NCBI RefSeq assembly: GCF_019670005.1 | Contig: NZ_AP019783.1 | Coordinates: 2,108,150 to 2,172,149, forward strand | DNA from: Methylomagnum ishizawai | Lineage (GTDB): Bacteria > Pseudomonadota > Gammaproteobacteria > Methylococcales > Methylococcaceae | Direction: 5' to 3' | Length of the DNA stretch: 64,000 nucleotides | Shown here: one piece after another, positions 29,964-40,255 of the stretch | Numbering within the stretch: the stretch's first letter is position 1 | Layout: each line of letters begins with the position of its first letter | The notes under the pieces: generated by a model | The model's database searches: none | What the model saw: the letters and a program-made list of their open reading frames with translations, nothing else | Told to the model about the DNA's origin: nothing | Position numbers and translations under genes: made by a program

Positions 29964-30275
29964 TCAGGCCACGGTGGTTTCGGCGCTGCCGTGTCGGCCC
30001 AGGTTGTCGGACCAGCTCACCCGGATTTTGTCCCCGGATTTCCCGCCCCGGAAGCGGATCGAAAGATAGGGGTTTTGCGAGACCGCCGTGCTGAGGGCGC
30101 ACAAGGCGACCCGCCGGCCGTTATGCTCGAACAGGACTTGTTCGATGAAATGGGCCGGGATTAACTCGCCGGTGGTTTCGTCGCGGCGGCGTCCGGTTTC
30201 CATGGGATGCTCGATGAGGACATGGACCAGGGTGGAGCCGTCCTGTTGTCTGCTGCGTATTTTTACCGTGGACAT
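29964..30275 (-). CDS. soxZ: SoxZ-like sulfur-carrier subunit, orphan
   Basis: A 103-residue immunoglobulin-like protein matching SoxZ: IRSRQQDGSTLVHVLIEHPM, GRRRDETTGELIPAHFIEQV, LSTAVSQNPYLSIRFRGGKS and DKIRVSWSDNLG. In the Sox pathway SoxZ pairs with SoxY, whose C-terminal Cys carries the sulfur intermediate. No soxY or any other sox gene lies in this window, so its partner must be elsewhere or it has another role. ATG 30275 is the start used by the family; the open frame extends to 30347 without similarity. Confidence 0.85.
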   Translation of the reverse strand: MSTVKIRSRQQDGSTLVHVLIEHPMETGRRRDETTGELIPAHFIEQVLFEHNGRRVALCALSTAVSQNPYLSIRFRGGKSGDKIRVSWSDNLGRHGSAETTVA

Positions 30276-30392
30276 GGCCGCTTTATGATGACAGTGTGAT
30301 CGCCGCTTGCCGGCGGTGGGGGTTTGGGAGGCGGGTTCCGCCGCCAAATTCTAATGCCAACCCGAGTCGCCCCGATGCCGTGGAGGTTTCCC

Positions 30393-30809
30393 ATGCGACG
30401 TTTATTCATAGGCTTGCTGTTGTTGGGGATGAGCGCCCAGGCCTGGGCTTGGCGCTGCAACGGCTGGATCATCGAGGAAGGCCAGACCAAGTTCGATGTC
30501 GATCAAAAATGCGGCGATCCGCAATCCGGCGACCGCCGCACCGAGTGGCGGCTGGTCACCAATTTCGTGCCCAATTGCCAGACCCAGTTCGAGTCCATCA
30601 GGATGCCGGACGGCCAGGGCGGCATGAGGGTGGTGAACCAGCCCCGGACGTTCTGCGTGCAGGTGCCGGTGCAAAGCACGGTGCCGGTCGAGGTCGAGGA
30701 GTGGTATTACTCCGACGCCGGCCATGGCAACGTACCCAAACTGCTGCGCTTCGAGAATGGCCGTTTGGTGTTCATCGAGAATTTGTGGAACCAGCGGAAT
30801 ATGAATTGA
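30393..30809 (+). CDS. DUF2845 domain exported protein
   Basis: A 138-residue secreted protein: signal peptide MRRLFIGLLLLGMSAQAWA followed by WRCNGWIIEEGQTKFDVDQKC, a start typical of DUF2845, in which a short Gly/Asp-rich motif and paired Cys recur. Four mature Cys (RCNG, QKCGD, PNCQT, TFCVQ) probably form disulfides. C-terminal EEWYYSDAGHGNVPKLLRFE is also family-like. GGAGG at 30382-30386 sets the start at 30393. The function is unknown. It is convergent with queG, only nine bases apart. Confidence 0.8.
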   Translation: MRRLFIGLLLLGMSAQAWAWRCNGWIIEEGQTKFDVDQKCGDPQSGDRRTEWRLVTNFVPNCQTQFESIRMPDGQGGMRVVNQPRTFCVQVPVQSTVPVEVEEWYYSDAGHGNVPKLLRFENGRLVFIENLWNQRNMN

Positions 30810-30810
30810 A

Positions 30811-30830
30811 GGGCGGGTTAAAAACCGCCC
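30811..30830. terminator. Hairpin between convergent genes
   Basis: GGGCGG and CCGCCC flank an A/T-rich loop between the DUF2845 and queG stops (the queG stop sits in the loop). It could serve both strands, but there is no clear T-tract on either side. Confidence 0.35.
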
Positions 30831-31879
30831 TGCCGTTCCAAGGCCCAGGCCACATGTTCCCGCACCAGTTCCGAAGGATGTTCCGTCCGCGCCCGTAGCG
30901 CGGCACGGACTTCCGGTCCCTGGGGCGCGTTGCCCAATCCCACCGCGAGATTCCGCAGCCAGCATTCGTAGCCGATGCGGCGGATGGCCGAGCCTTCGGT
31001 CTTCCGCAGGAATTCGGCCTCGTCCCAGCCGAATAATTCAACGAGGCCCGCCGTCTCCAGCCCGTGCCGGGGCAGGAAACCGGGCTCCTGGGTCGGTTGG
31101 GCATAGCGGTTCCAAGGGCAGACCAATTGGCAATCGTCGCAGCCGTAGACGCGGTTGCCCAGGGCTTCCCGGAATTCCAAGGGAATGGGGCCGCGCCACT
31201 CGATGGTGAGATAGGAAATGCAGCGGCGGGCATCCAATTGGTAGGGCGCGACGATGGCTTTTGTGGGGCAGATAGCGAGGCAGGCCGCGCAACTGCCGCA
31301 ATGGGCCGTGGTCTCCGCGTCGGGCGGCAGACGCAGGTCGGTGTAGATTTCCCCCAGGAAGAAAAAGGAACCGGCCTTGCGGTCGATGAGGTTGGTGTGC
31401 TTGCCGATCCAGCCGAGTCCGGCCTGGGCGGCCAGGGGTTTTTCCAGCACGGGGGCGCTGTCGGTGAAGACGCGGTAGCCGTAGGGACCGATTTCCTGGG
31501 CGATGTGTTCGGCCAGTTGTTGCAGGCGTTTCCGCAAAAGCTTGTGGTAGTCGCGGCCCAGGGCGTAGCGGGCAATGTAGGCGCTGTCCGGGTCTTCCAG
31601 TCTTTGCCACATTTGGGCGCGGGGTTCCGGCAGGTAGTCCATGCGGGCGCTGATGACGCTCACGGTGCCGGGCACCAGTTCGGCGGGGCGGCCGCGCTTG
31701 CTGCCGTGGCGTTCCATGTAGTCCATCGCGCCGTGGAATCCGGCCTTGAGCCAATCCGCCAGCCGTTGTTCGGCCTGGGCGAGTTCGATGCCGGCGATGC
31801 CGATGTTCTGGAAGCCGAACTCCTGGGCCAGGGCGAGGATGCGGGCGCGGGTGATGCGCGGTTCGGAGGTCGGGGGCAT
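30818..31879 (-). CDS. queG: Epoxyqueuosine reductase QueG
   Basis: A 353-residue cobalamin- and iron-sulfur-dependent reductase that converts epoxyqueuosine to queuosine in tRNA, the last step of Q modification. Seen: N-terminal DUF1730 (cobalamin-binding) region with VSVISARMDYLP and YARGRD-type motif YALGRDYHKLLRKRL, two [4Fe-4S] sites (CGSCAACLAICPTKAI and DDCQLVCPWN) and a HEAT-like C-terminus. Full length. It complements tgt, also in this window, which inserts the queuosine precursor. Alone on its strand between short genes. Confidence 0.95.
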   Translation of the reverse strand: MPPTSEPRITRARILALAQEFGFQNIGIAGIELAQAEQRLADWLKAGFHGAMDYMERHGSKRGRPAELVPGTVSVISARMDYLPEPRAQMWQRLEDPDSAYIARYALGRDYHKLLRKRLQQLAEHIAQEIGPYGYRVFTDSAPVLEKPLAAQAGLGWIGKHTNLIDRKAGSFFFLGEIYTDLRLPPDAETTAHCGSCAACLAICPTKAIVAPYQLDARRCISYLTIEWRGPIPLEFREALGNRVYGCDDCQLVCPWNRYAQPTQEPGFLPRHGLETAGLVELFGWDEAEFLRKTEGSAIRRIGYECWLRNLAVGLGNAPQGPEVRAALRARTEHPSELVREHVAWALERQGGF

Positions 31880-31931
31880 GGGGGGCTGGTGGATGGGCGG
31901 ATGGCCCCTATTATGCCACGGCGGGACAGGG

Positions 31932-31960
31932 AGCCAGGACGGGCGGGAAAGCCGTCCTGG
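31932..31960 (-). terminator. Perfect 10-bp hairpin downstream of a small membrane-protein gene
   Basis: GCCAGGACGG (31932-31941) pairs with CCGTCCTGGC (31951-31960) over a nine-base loop. It lies nine bases past the stop of the minus-strand gene at 31970 and upstream of queG. No strong T-tract follows, so termination is likely but not certain. Confidence 0.5.
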
Positions 31961-31969
31961 CCGGGTATT

Positions 31970-32368
31970 TCAGAACTTGGGCCAGAGGTCTTGCAGCCAG
32001 GAGCGCGAAACCCGGTTGTATTCGACGATGAAAACGGGATCGGTACAGGGGAGTTCCCGCGCTTGGATTTCCAGCCTACGCAGGGCCAGGGCCGCCGCCA
32101 TGAACGGGATATTGGCGGCGGCGAACAGGCTGAATCCGGCGAGGTTGTCCTGTAGCACGATATGCAGGCCGAGCGCGACGCCGACGATCATGAACAAGCC
32201 ATAGGGCAGGGCCATGGTCATATTGCGCCGGGCGAGGCGTTTGAAGGCTTCGAGCCCGTCCGGGTGGTCGATGCTGGCATGGCTGGCCAGGAAGCTTTTG
32301 GTTTCGCGGGCGAAATAGAGGATGATCGCGGTGCCGATGGCGTAGATGGCGAGGTAGTAGGGGATCAT
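31970..32368 (-). CDS. Hypothetical three-helix membrane protein
   Basis: A 132-residue protein with three predicted transmembrane helices (YYLAIYAIGTAIILYFA; MALPYGLFMIVGVALGLHIV; FSLFAAANIPFMAAALAL) and a soluble tail. No family recognised. ATG 32368 has AGGA upstream; the frame stays open to 32401 but adds only a polar leader. Nothing in its neighbours suggests a role. Confidence 0.6.
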   Translation of the reverse strand: MIPYYLAIYAIGTAIILYFARETKSFLASHASIDHPDGLEAFKRLARRNMTMALPYGLFMIVGVALGLHIVLQDNLAGFSLFAAANIPFMAAALALRRLEIQARELPCTDPVFIVEYNRVSRSWLQDLWPKF

Positions 32369-32883
32369 GGGGATTCCTGGGTTTCTGGGATTTGTTTTCA
32401 CCTATGGCTTTAGAGGTTATGGATTCGTGTATTGGTTGGAGGTTGGGGGGATTGGGAAGGGGCTCGGCGGGCCTCGGCTTGGCCGGTAGGCTGCCAGGGC
32501 GGTTCCGCCCGGAAAGCAACCCCAATAAGTCACAGCCAAGCCTAAGCCCGATTGCAGCAAAATTCAGTGACTTATTTACGTTGAAATGCTGCTTGTGGAT
32601 TGGCTAGAATGTGTGGCTTTATTGTGGTGGGCGTGGTTCTTGATAGCGCTAATCGGGCCCGGCTTGTCCAGATCAAGCCATAGTTGGCATGATTCTCCTT
32701 ATCATAAATCTGGATTAACAGCGATCCCATCCATTTGACATGCCATCTAGGCCCGCTGCGGGCGGGTCGGATGTGGGGAAAACGGAGTTTCACGCCCAGC
32801 TACCCGGCCCGATGCGCTCTTAGCTTGAAATGCGCTGTTTAACTCAGTAAGCTTCCGCGATTTACTCAACTCAGGAGCTAGCT
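32369..32883. other. Gene-free region upstream of tpiA
   Basis: About 515 bases. The middle (roughly 32520-32730) is visibly richer in A and T than anything around it. It carries a GTG-started 73-codon frame on the minus strand (32572-32793) that lacks a ribosome site or recognisable family and is probably not a gene. A short inverted repeat GGGCGGTTCCGCCC sits at 32497-32510. The last 60 bases before tpiA, with TTGAAATGCGCTGTTTAACT-like composition, are the best place for the tpiA promoter. Foreign or decayed DNA is possible. Confidence 0.4.
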
Positions 32884-33636
32884 ATGGCGCGCCGTCCCTT
32901 GGTGGTTGGAAACTGGAAAATGAACTGCACCCGCGCGACCGCGCAGCAGTTATTGGCGGACCTGCTCGCGGGCTTGCCCGCCGACGCCAAGGCCCAGGTG
33001 GGTGTTTGTCCCGCCTATGTGTTCATCCCCGAACTCGGCGCGATGCTGGCCGGTCAATCCATCGCCCTCGGTGCCCAGAACGTGGCCGACCAGGACCAAG
33101 GCGCTTTCACCGGCGAAATCTCCGCGTCCATGCTCAAGGAATTCGGTTGCGCCTATGCCATCGTCGGCCATTCCGAGCGCCGCCTGGTCTACGGCGAAAC
33201 CAACGCCCTGGTCGCCGCCCGCTACGCCAAGGCCATCGAACACGGCATCACCCCCATCTTCTGTGTCGGCGAAACCCTGGAAGAACGCGAACAGGATAAG
33301 ACCTTCGCCGTGATCGACGAACAATTGCAGGCCGTCCTCGACCTGTGCGGCGTGGCTTCCCTGTCCAAAGCCGTCATCGCCTACGAACCCGTGTGGGCCA
33401 TCGGCACCGGCCGCACCGCCACCACCGAGCAAGCCCAGGAAGTCCACGCCTATATCCGCGGCCAAATCGCCAAGCTCGACGCGGACGTGGCGGAAGGTCT
33501 CCAAATCCTCTACGGTGGCAGCGTCAAGGCCGATAACGCCGAAGCACTGTTCGGGATGCCCGATGTGGATGGTGGCTTGGTCGGCGGCGCTTCCTTGGAT
33601 GCCAAATCCTTCCTCGCAATTTGCCTCGCGGCTTAA
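32884..33636 (+). CDS. tpiA: Triosephosphate isomerase
   Basis: A 250-residue TIM-barrel enzyme interconverting dihydroxyacetone phosphate and glyceraldehyde 3-phosphate in glycolysis and gluconeogenesis. Seen: VGNWKMNCTR (active-site Asn and Lys), AIVGHSERRLVYGE (catalytic His), IAYEPVWAIGTGRTA (catalytic Glu) and LYGGSVKADNAEAL (phosphate loop). Full length. Start ATG 32884 follows CAGGAGCTAGCT. It is followed by secG after 18 bases, as in many gammaproteobacteria. Confidence 0.97.
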   Translation: MARRPLVVGNWKMNCTRATAQQLLADLLAGLPADAKAQVGVCPAYVFIPELGAMLAGQSIALGAQNVADQDQGAFTGEISASMLKEFGCAYAIVGHSERRLVYGETNALVAARYAKAIEHGITPIFCVGETLEEREQDKTFAVIDEQLQAVLDLCGVASLSKAVIAYEPVWAIGTGRTATTEQAQEVHAYIRGQIAKLDADVAEGLQILYGGSVKADNAEALFGMPDVDGGLVGGASLDAKSFLAICLAA

Positions 33637-33654
33637 TTAGGTAGATTTCCGGTT

Positions 33655-34026
33655 ATGTATCAGGTCTTAACGATTCTTCATGTCTTGGTGGCGGCGGCGG
33701 TCATCGGCTTGGTGATGTTGCAGCAAGGGCGCGGTGCCGACGCGGGCGTCGGTTTCGGCGGCGGTTCCAACACGTTGTTCGGTGCCCGTGGCGCGGCCTC
33801 CTTCCTGTCGCGCACCACGGCGATCCTGGGAACCATTTTCTTCCTGACCAGCTTAAGCCTTGCATACATGGCCGGGAACCTCGATAATAAGGGGCATGAC
33901 ATCATGGATGTTCCGCAGACGGAAAATCCAGCCCAGCGCGACCTTCCTCCCATCGTCGAGGAACCCGCTAAGAAATCCGATGTACCGGCGGCCACCGACA
34001 CCCCTCCCGCGCCGCCAGCGCAATAA
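33655..34026 (+). CDS. secG: Preprotein translocase subunit SecG
   Basis: A 123-residue inner-membrane subunit of the SecYEG channel with two transmembrane helices (VLTILHVLVAAAVIGLVMLQ; TTAILGTIFFLTSLSLAYMA) and the conserved cytoplasmic loop GRGADAGVGFGGGSNTLFGA between them. A Pro/Ala-rich acidic tail follows. Located between tpiA and a tRNA-Leu gene, the standard gammaproteobacterial order, and probably co-transcribed with both. Confidence 0.95.
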   Translation: MYQVLTILHVLVAAAVIGLVMLQQGRGADAGVGFGGGSNTLFGARGAASFLSRTTAILGTIFFLTSLSLAYMAGNLDNKGHDIMDVPQTENPAQRDLPPIVEEPAKKSDVPAATDTPPAPPAQ

Positions 34027-34055
34027 GTCCTTTTCTTAGCCCAGCCTGTCTAGCT

Positions 34056-35322
<1,267 letters not shown>

Positions 35323-35426
35323 GGCCGTGGCCGCCACCCGGTTCCGGCTTCGTCGGCGGAGAGAAATCGTTGCGGATTTTGTGCCATAATGCCGCGCTTT
35401 ATCCAACGCTAAGCAAAGGATCGATC

Positions 35427-35774
35427 ATGGGTTTCTTCATTTCCGACGCAATGGCCGAGGCACCCGCCCAGGCCGCGCAGGCACCGGGTCTGGCCGGTTT
35501 GATCTTGCCGCTGGGCATCCTGGCGGTGTTCTACTTCCTGTTCGTGATGCCCCAGCAAAAGCGCAACAAGGAACAGAAAAAGATGCTCGACAGCCTCGGC
35601 AAGGGGGCGGAGGTCGTCACCACCGGCGGTATCCTGGGCAAGGTCTCCGACCTCGACGACAGCTTCGTCCAGCTCGAGCTTTCCGACAACGTCCATATCT
35701 ACGTGCAGCGCCACGCCATCGCGTCCCTGGTTCCCAAGGGCACCTACAAGGCCAGGAAGAAGGCCGAAAAATAA
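35427..35774 (+). CDS. yajC: Preprotein translocase accessory subunit YajC
   Basis: A 115-residue protein with one transmembrane helix (LAGLILPLGILAVFYFLFVM) followed by the family motif PQQKRNKEQKKMLDSLGKG and EVVTTGGILGKVSDLDDSFV. YajC associates with SecDF at the translocon. The start ATG 35427 follows AAAGGA. It sits between tgt and secD. Confidence 0.95.
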   Translation: MGFFISDAMAEAPAQAAQAPGLAGLILPLGILAVFYFLFVMPQQKRNKEQKKMLDSLGKGAEVVTTGGILGKVSDLDDSFVQLELSDNVHIYVQRHAIASLVPKGTYKARKKAEK

Positions 35775-35837
35775 TAAACGGGAGTCCTTCCATCGCGGAT
35801 GCCTTCCCCCGGCATCGCCCGCTATTAGGCAGCAACC

Positions 35838-37682
35838 ATGCGAAACAGCTTTCCACTTTGGAAAAACCTTTTGATACTCGCCGTGCTGGCGCTCGCGGTC
35901 ATTTACGCGCTGCCCAACCTATTCGGCGAAGACCCTTCGGTCCAGCTTTCCCCGTCCAGGGGCGCGAAGCTGGACCAGACCACCGTCGAGAAGGTCGAAA
36001 AACTCCTGGGCGACGCCGGGCTGAAACCCAAATCGGTCGAACTGGCGGACAAGCGCTTGTTGATCCGCTACGCCCAGACCGATAACCAGATCAAGGCCGC
36101 CGACGCCCTGCAAACCGGCATGGGCGACAACTACGTGGTGGCGCTCAACCTCGCCCCCGCGACCCCGGATTGGCTCCGCGCCTTGGGCGCCAAGCCCATG
36201 TACCTGGGCCTCGACCTCCGGGGCGGCGTGCATTTCCTGATGCAGGTCGATACCGACGCCGCCCTGACCCAGGCCGAGGAACGCTACGCCGAGGACATCC
36301 GCTCCCTGCTGCGGGAAAGCAAGGTCCGCTATCAATCGGTGGACCGCGATGGCAAGGCCGTGGTGGTGAAATTCGCCGACCTCGCCACCCTGGGCCAAGC
36401 CAAGGACATCATCAAGCGCGAAGTGCGCGGCTTGGCCCTGGACATCCAGGACACCGTGATCCGCGGCACCCTCACCGAACCCGAGCAACGCGAAATCCGC
36501 CGCCTCGCCGTGGCCCAGAACATCACCACCCTGCGCAACCGCGTCAACGAACTGGGCGTGGCCGAACCCTTGATCCAACAGCAGGGCGAGGACCGTATCG
36601 TGGTGCAGTTGCCCGGCGTGCAGGATACCGCCCGCGCCAAGGAAATCCTGGGCGCGACCGCGACTTTGGAATTCCGGCTGGTCGATACCGAACACCCGAC
36701 CCCCACCGAAGAAAGCAAGACCCCCATCGGTTCCCGGCTCTACAAGGACCGCAATGGCAGGCCCCTCCTGCTGCAACGCAAGATCATCGTCACCGGCGAC
36801 CAGATCGTCGATTCCTCTTCCGGCCTGGAACAGCAATCCGGTTCGGCGGCGGTGTTCGTGACCTTGAACGGTCCCGGTTCCCGTAAGATGGCCGATGTCA
36901 GCCGCGAGAACATCGGCAAGCCGATGGCCGTGGTCTACATCGAGAACAAGGCCGAGACCAAGGAGGTCGATGGCCAGAAGGTGACGACGCACCGCAAGGT
37001 GGAGGAAGTCATCAACGTGGCGACCATCCGCGACCGCCTGGGCAAGCGCTTCCAGATTTCCGGGCTGGACAGCACCGAGGAAGCCCGCAACCTCGCCCTG
37101 TTGCTGCGGGCCGGCGCCCTGGCCGCGCCGGTCGATATCGTCGAGGAACGCACCATCGGTCCCAGCATGGGCAAGGAGAACATCGAGCGCGGCGTGAGTT
37201 CCAACGGCTATGGCTTCGTCGCCATCGCGATATTCATGATCGTGTATTACCGCGTGTTCGGCTTGTTCTCGATCCTGGCCTTGGGTTCCAACGTCTTGCT
37301 CCTGGTCGCGACGTTGTCGGTGATGCAGGCGACCTTGACCCTGCCCGGCCTCGCCGGTATCGCGCTCACGGTGGGCATGGCCATCGATGCCAACGTCCTC
37401 ATCAACGAGCGCATCCGCGAGGAACTGCGCCTGGGCATCTCGCCGCAGCTCGCCATCTATGCCGGCTATGAACGCGCCTTCGCCACCATCCTCGATTCCA
37501 ACGTGACCACCTTCGTGGCCGGTGTCGCCTTGTTCATGCTGGGTTCGGGGCCGGTACGCGGGTTCGCGGCGGTCTTGTGCATCGGCATCCTGACCTCGAT
37601 CTTCAGCGCCGTGGTGGTTTCGCGGGCGCTGGTCAATCTCACCTATGGTCAGCGCCGCAAGCTGACCCAGCTAGCCATCTAA
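35838..37682 (+). CDS. secD: Protein translocase subunit SecD
   Basis: A 614-residue inner-membrane protein; with SecF it uses the proton gradient to pull exported proteins through SecYEG. Seen: N-terminal membrane helix, large periplasmic domain, LGLDLRGGVHFLMQVD, and the C-terminal membrane part with GMAIDANVLINERIREELR, the conserved Asp-containing helix. Full length, start ATG 35838. Follows yajC by 63 bases and precedes secF by 12 bases, so it is an operon. Confidence 0.96.
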   Translation: MRNSFPLWKNLLILAVLALAVIYALPNLFGEDPSVQLSPSRGAKLDQTTVEKVEKLLGDAGLKPKSVELADKRLLIRYAQTDNQIKAADALQTGMGDNYVVALNLAPATPDWLRALGAKPMYLGLDLRGGVHFLMQVDTDAALTQAEERYAEDIRSLLRESKVRYQSVDRDGKAVVVKFADLATLGQAKDIIKREVRGLALDIQDTVIRGTLTEPEQREIRRLAVAQNITTLRNRVNELGVAEPLIQQQGEDRIVVQLPGVQDTARAKEILGATATLEFRLVDTEHPTPTEESKTPIGSRLYKDRNGRPLLLQRKIIVTGDQIVDSSSGLEQQSGSAAVFVTLNGPGSRKMADVSRENIGKPMAVVYIENKAETKEVDGQKVTTHRKVEEVINVATIRDRLGKRFQISGLDSTEEARNLALLLRAGALAAPVDIVEERTIGPSMGKENIERGVSSNGYGFVAIAIFMIVYYRVFGLFSILALGSNVLLLVATLSVMQATLTLPGLAGIALTVGMAIDANVLINERIREELRLGISPQLAIYAGYERAFATILDSNVTTFVAGVALFMLGSGPVRGFAAVLCIGILTSIFSAVVVSRALVNLTYGQRRKLTQLAI

Positions 37683-37694
37683 GGGGGCGGTTCC

Positions 37695-38627
37695 ATGGAG
37701 CTTTTCAAAATCAAGCATGACATCCCGTTCATGCGCTATGGGAAGGTCACCACCGCCATCTCCTTGGTGACGTTCATCCTGGCGGTGTTGGCCTTGGTCT
37801 TCCGCGGCTTGAACCTGGGGATCGACTTCACCGGCGGCATGTTGATCGAGGTCAGTTATTCGCAGCCCGCCAATATCGAGGCCATCCGCACCGCCCTGGA
37901 AAAGCAGGAAATGAGCGAGGTGGCGGTGCAGAATTTCGGCACCTCCAAGGAAGTGCTGATCCGCCTGCCGCTGAAAGAGGGCGTGAAGGGTCCGCAACTG
38001 AGCGAGCAAGTCCTGTCCAGCCTCAAGGCCCAGGACGCTTCGGCGACCTTGCGCCGGGTGGAGTTCGTGGGTCCGCAGGTCGGGCAGGAACTCTACGAGA
38101 GCGGGGTGTTGGCCCTGCTCCTGGTGGCGTTCGGCATCATGGCCTATTTGTCGCTGCGGTTCGCCTGGCGCTTCTCGGTGGCGGCGATCATCGCCAACAT
38201 GCACGATATCGTGATCATCCTCGGCATGTTCGCCTTCTTCCAATGGGAATTCACCCTGAGCGTCCTGGCCGGCATCCTCGCCATCCTGGGCTATTCGGTG
38301 AATGAATCGGTGGTGGTGTTCGACCGGGTGCGCGAGAATTTCCGCAAGATGCGCCGCGCCAGCGTGACCGAGGTCATCGACAACGCCATCACCGCCACCA
38401 TGTCGCGCACCGTCATCACCCACAGCATGACCCAGTTGATGGTGTTGGCGATGTTCTTCTTGGGCGGCGAGGCGCTGCACAACTTCGCCCTGGCCCTGAC
38501 CATCGGCATCGTGTTCGGCATCTATTCGTCGGTGCTGGTGGCCTGTCCCGTGGCCTTGGCATTGGGTGTGAGCCGGGCCGATTTGCTATTGCCGGAGAAG
38601 GGGCAGCCCGTCGATAACCGTCCTTGA
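37695..38627 (+). CDS. secF: Protein translocase subunit SecF
   Basis: A 310-residue partner of SecD with six transmembrane helices. Seen: LNLGIDFTGGMLIEVSYSQP, a short periplasmic domain, and ILGYSVNESVVVFDRVREN with the paired Asp helix. ATG 37695 has a GGGGGCGG upstream region. It ends the tgt-yajC-secD-secF cluster; a rho-independent terminator follows. Confidence 0.96.
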   Translation: MELFKIKHDIPFMRYGKVTTAISLVTFILAVLALVFRGLNLGIDFTGGMLIEVSYSQPANIEAIRTALEKQEMSEVAVQNFGTSKEVLIRLPLKEGVKGPQLSEQVLSSLKAQDASATLRRVEFVGPQVGQELYESGVLALLLVAFGIMAYLSLRFAWRFSVAAIIANMHDIVIILGMFAFFQWEFTLSVLAGILAILGYSVNESVVVFDRVRENFRKMRRASVTEVIDNAITATMSRTVITHSMTQLMVLAMFFLGGEALHNFALALTIGIVFGIYSSVLVACPVALALGVSRADLLLPEKGQPVDNRP

Positions 38628-38647
38628 GGCGGGTTCGATATCCATGG

Positions 38648-38674
38648 AAAAGGCCGCATCAGCGGCCTTTTTCT
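38648..38674 (+). terminator. Rho-independent terminator after secF
   Basis: AAGGCCGC, loop ATCA, GCGGCCTT, then TTTCTTTG; an 8-bp stem with a T-rich 3' tail about 20 bases after the secF stop. Confidence 0.88.
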
Positions 38675-38818
38675 TTGCCCGCGCCCAAGCCCGGCCGACG
38701 GGACGGGATTCCCAAGTGTGGTTGGGGGGCGATGGTGTTTTTACGCAAAATTTACCGCGCTTCGTATTTAATGGCGCGGAATCCATCGATTTCGGTTCGT
38801 GAATGAGGAGCTTTCAGT

Positions 38819-40249
38819 ATGGCCAAGCGCACGCTGGCTTTGTGTTTCCTGTTGTCCATCCCCCTGGCCGCGGCGTCCGGCGAAATCCAAGAACCCCCGC
38901 CCGCCCTTGCCCATATCGACCTGACCCACCATTTCATCGGCTATCTCGCCATCGCCATCACGGTCCTGGCCTATATCCTCGCCATGACCGAGGAAACCAC
39001 CGACCTTAGGAAATCCAAGCCCATGGTGATGGGCGCGGCCCTGGTCTGGTTCGCCATCTGCATCCAATACGCCCTGGTCGGCGATCCCAAGCCGGCCGTG
39101 ACCGCCTTCGAGAGCAACCTCCTGGCCTATGCCGAATTGCTGCTGTTCATCCTGGTGTCCATGACCTATCTCAACGCCATGGAGGACCGGGGCATTTTCG
39201 ACGCGCTCCGGGTCTGGCTGCTCAACCGCGAATTCAGCTACCGGCAGTTGTTCTGGATCACCGGCGGCTTGGCTTTCGTGATTTCCACCGCCGTCAGCGG
39301 TTTGGCGGTGGGGCTGTTGATGGGCGCGGTGGCGGCGGCGGTCGGCAAGCACGAACCCAAGTTCGTGGCGCTGGCCTGCGTCAATATCGTGGTGGCGACC
39401 AATGCCGGGGGGTCGTTCTGTCCCTTGGGCGGCATCTCCACCTTGTTCGTCTGGCAGAGCGGCATCGTCGAGTTCGCCGAATTCTTCCGGCTGGCGGTGC
39501 CTTGCTTGGTGAATTTCCTGGTGCCCGCCCTGGTCATGCATTTTTTCGTGCCCAGGGAATGCCCGGTGGTATCGCGGCGGCAGGTGGTGTTGCGGCGGGG
39601 GGCCAAGCGGATCATCGCCTTGTTCGTGCTGACCCTGGCGATCACCGTGGCTTCGGATGTGTTCCTGAAGCTGCCGCCCGCCGCCGGCATGATGGCGGGT
39701 TTGGGTTTGTTGCAGTTCTTCAGTTTCTATCTGCTGCGGACCGCTCCCGAACCGGACGGCTCCGAACGCCTGGGCGATCCCAAGGCCGTCAACTGGTTGG
39801 ACGACCGCGATTACGATATTTTCCAGAAGATCGGCAATCTGGAATGGGATACCTTGCTGTTTTTCTATGGGGCGATGATGTTGATCGGGGCCTTGGGCTT
39901 CATCGGTTATCTCGACGCCATCGCCCAATTCCTGTTCGGCCAGATCAGCCCGACCTTGGCGAATATCCTGATCGGGCTCTCTTCGGCCTTCGTGGACAAC
40001 GGCACCCTGATGTTCGCGGTGTTGGCGATGCACCCGGATATTTCCGAGGGCCAATGGTTGCTCCTGACCTTGACCCTGGGCGTGGGGGGTAGCCTGCTCG
40101 CCATCGGTTCGGCGCCCGGCGTGGGTTTGCTGGGGCAGATCAAGGGCGTTTATACCTTCGGGTTCCACCTGCGCTGGTTCCCGGTGATTTTGCTCGGGTA
40201 TTTCGCCAGCGTGGCCGCGCATTTCTGGGTGAATGCGCGGTATTTCTGA
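38819..40249 (+). CDS. nhaD: Na+/H+ antiporter NhaD family
   Basis: A 476-residue polytopic membrane protein of the NhaD/ArsB-type family that exchanges Na+ (or Li+) for protons. A cleavable or anchoring N-terminus (LALCFLLSIPLAAASG) is followed by about twelve helices. Family motifs: ILAMTEETTDLRKSKPMVMG, NIVVATNAGGSFCPLGGIST, LEWDTLLFFYGAMMLIGALG and SAFVDNGTLMFAVLAM. The charged residues inside helices fit cation transport. It stands alone downstream of the secF terminator, so it has its own promoter, for which I see no clear boxes. Confidence 0.9.
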   Translation: MAKRTLALCFLLSIPLAAASGEIQEPPPALAHIDLTHHFIGYLAIAITVLAYILAMTEETTDLRKSKPMVMGAALVWFAICIQYALVGDPKPAVTAFESNLLAYAELLLFILVSMTYLNAMEDRGIFDALRVWLLNREFSYRQLFWITGGLAFVISTAVSGLAVGLLMGAVAAAVGKHEPKFVALACVNIVVATNAGGSFCPLGGISTLFVWQSGIVEFAEFFRLAVPCLVNFLVPALVMHFFVPRECPVVSRRQVVLRRGAKRIIALFVLTLAITVASDVFLKLPPAAGMMAGLGLLQFFSFYLLRTAPEPDGSERLGDPKAVNWLDDRDYDIFQKIGNLEWDTLLFFYGAMMLIGALGFIGYLDAIAQFLFGQISPTLANILIGLSSAFVDNGTLMFAVLAMHPDISEGQWLLLTLTLGVGGSLLAIGSAPGVGLLGQIKGVYTFGFHLRWFPVILLGYFASVAAHFWVNARYF

Positions 40250-40255
40250 AGACTT

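Noticed and set aside
32572..32793. A 73-codon minus-strand frame in the A/T-richer region
   Set aside because: Starts at GTG without a ribosome site, composition unlike neighbouring genes and no family match; too weak to call a gene.
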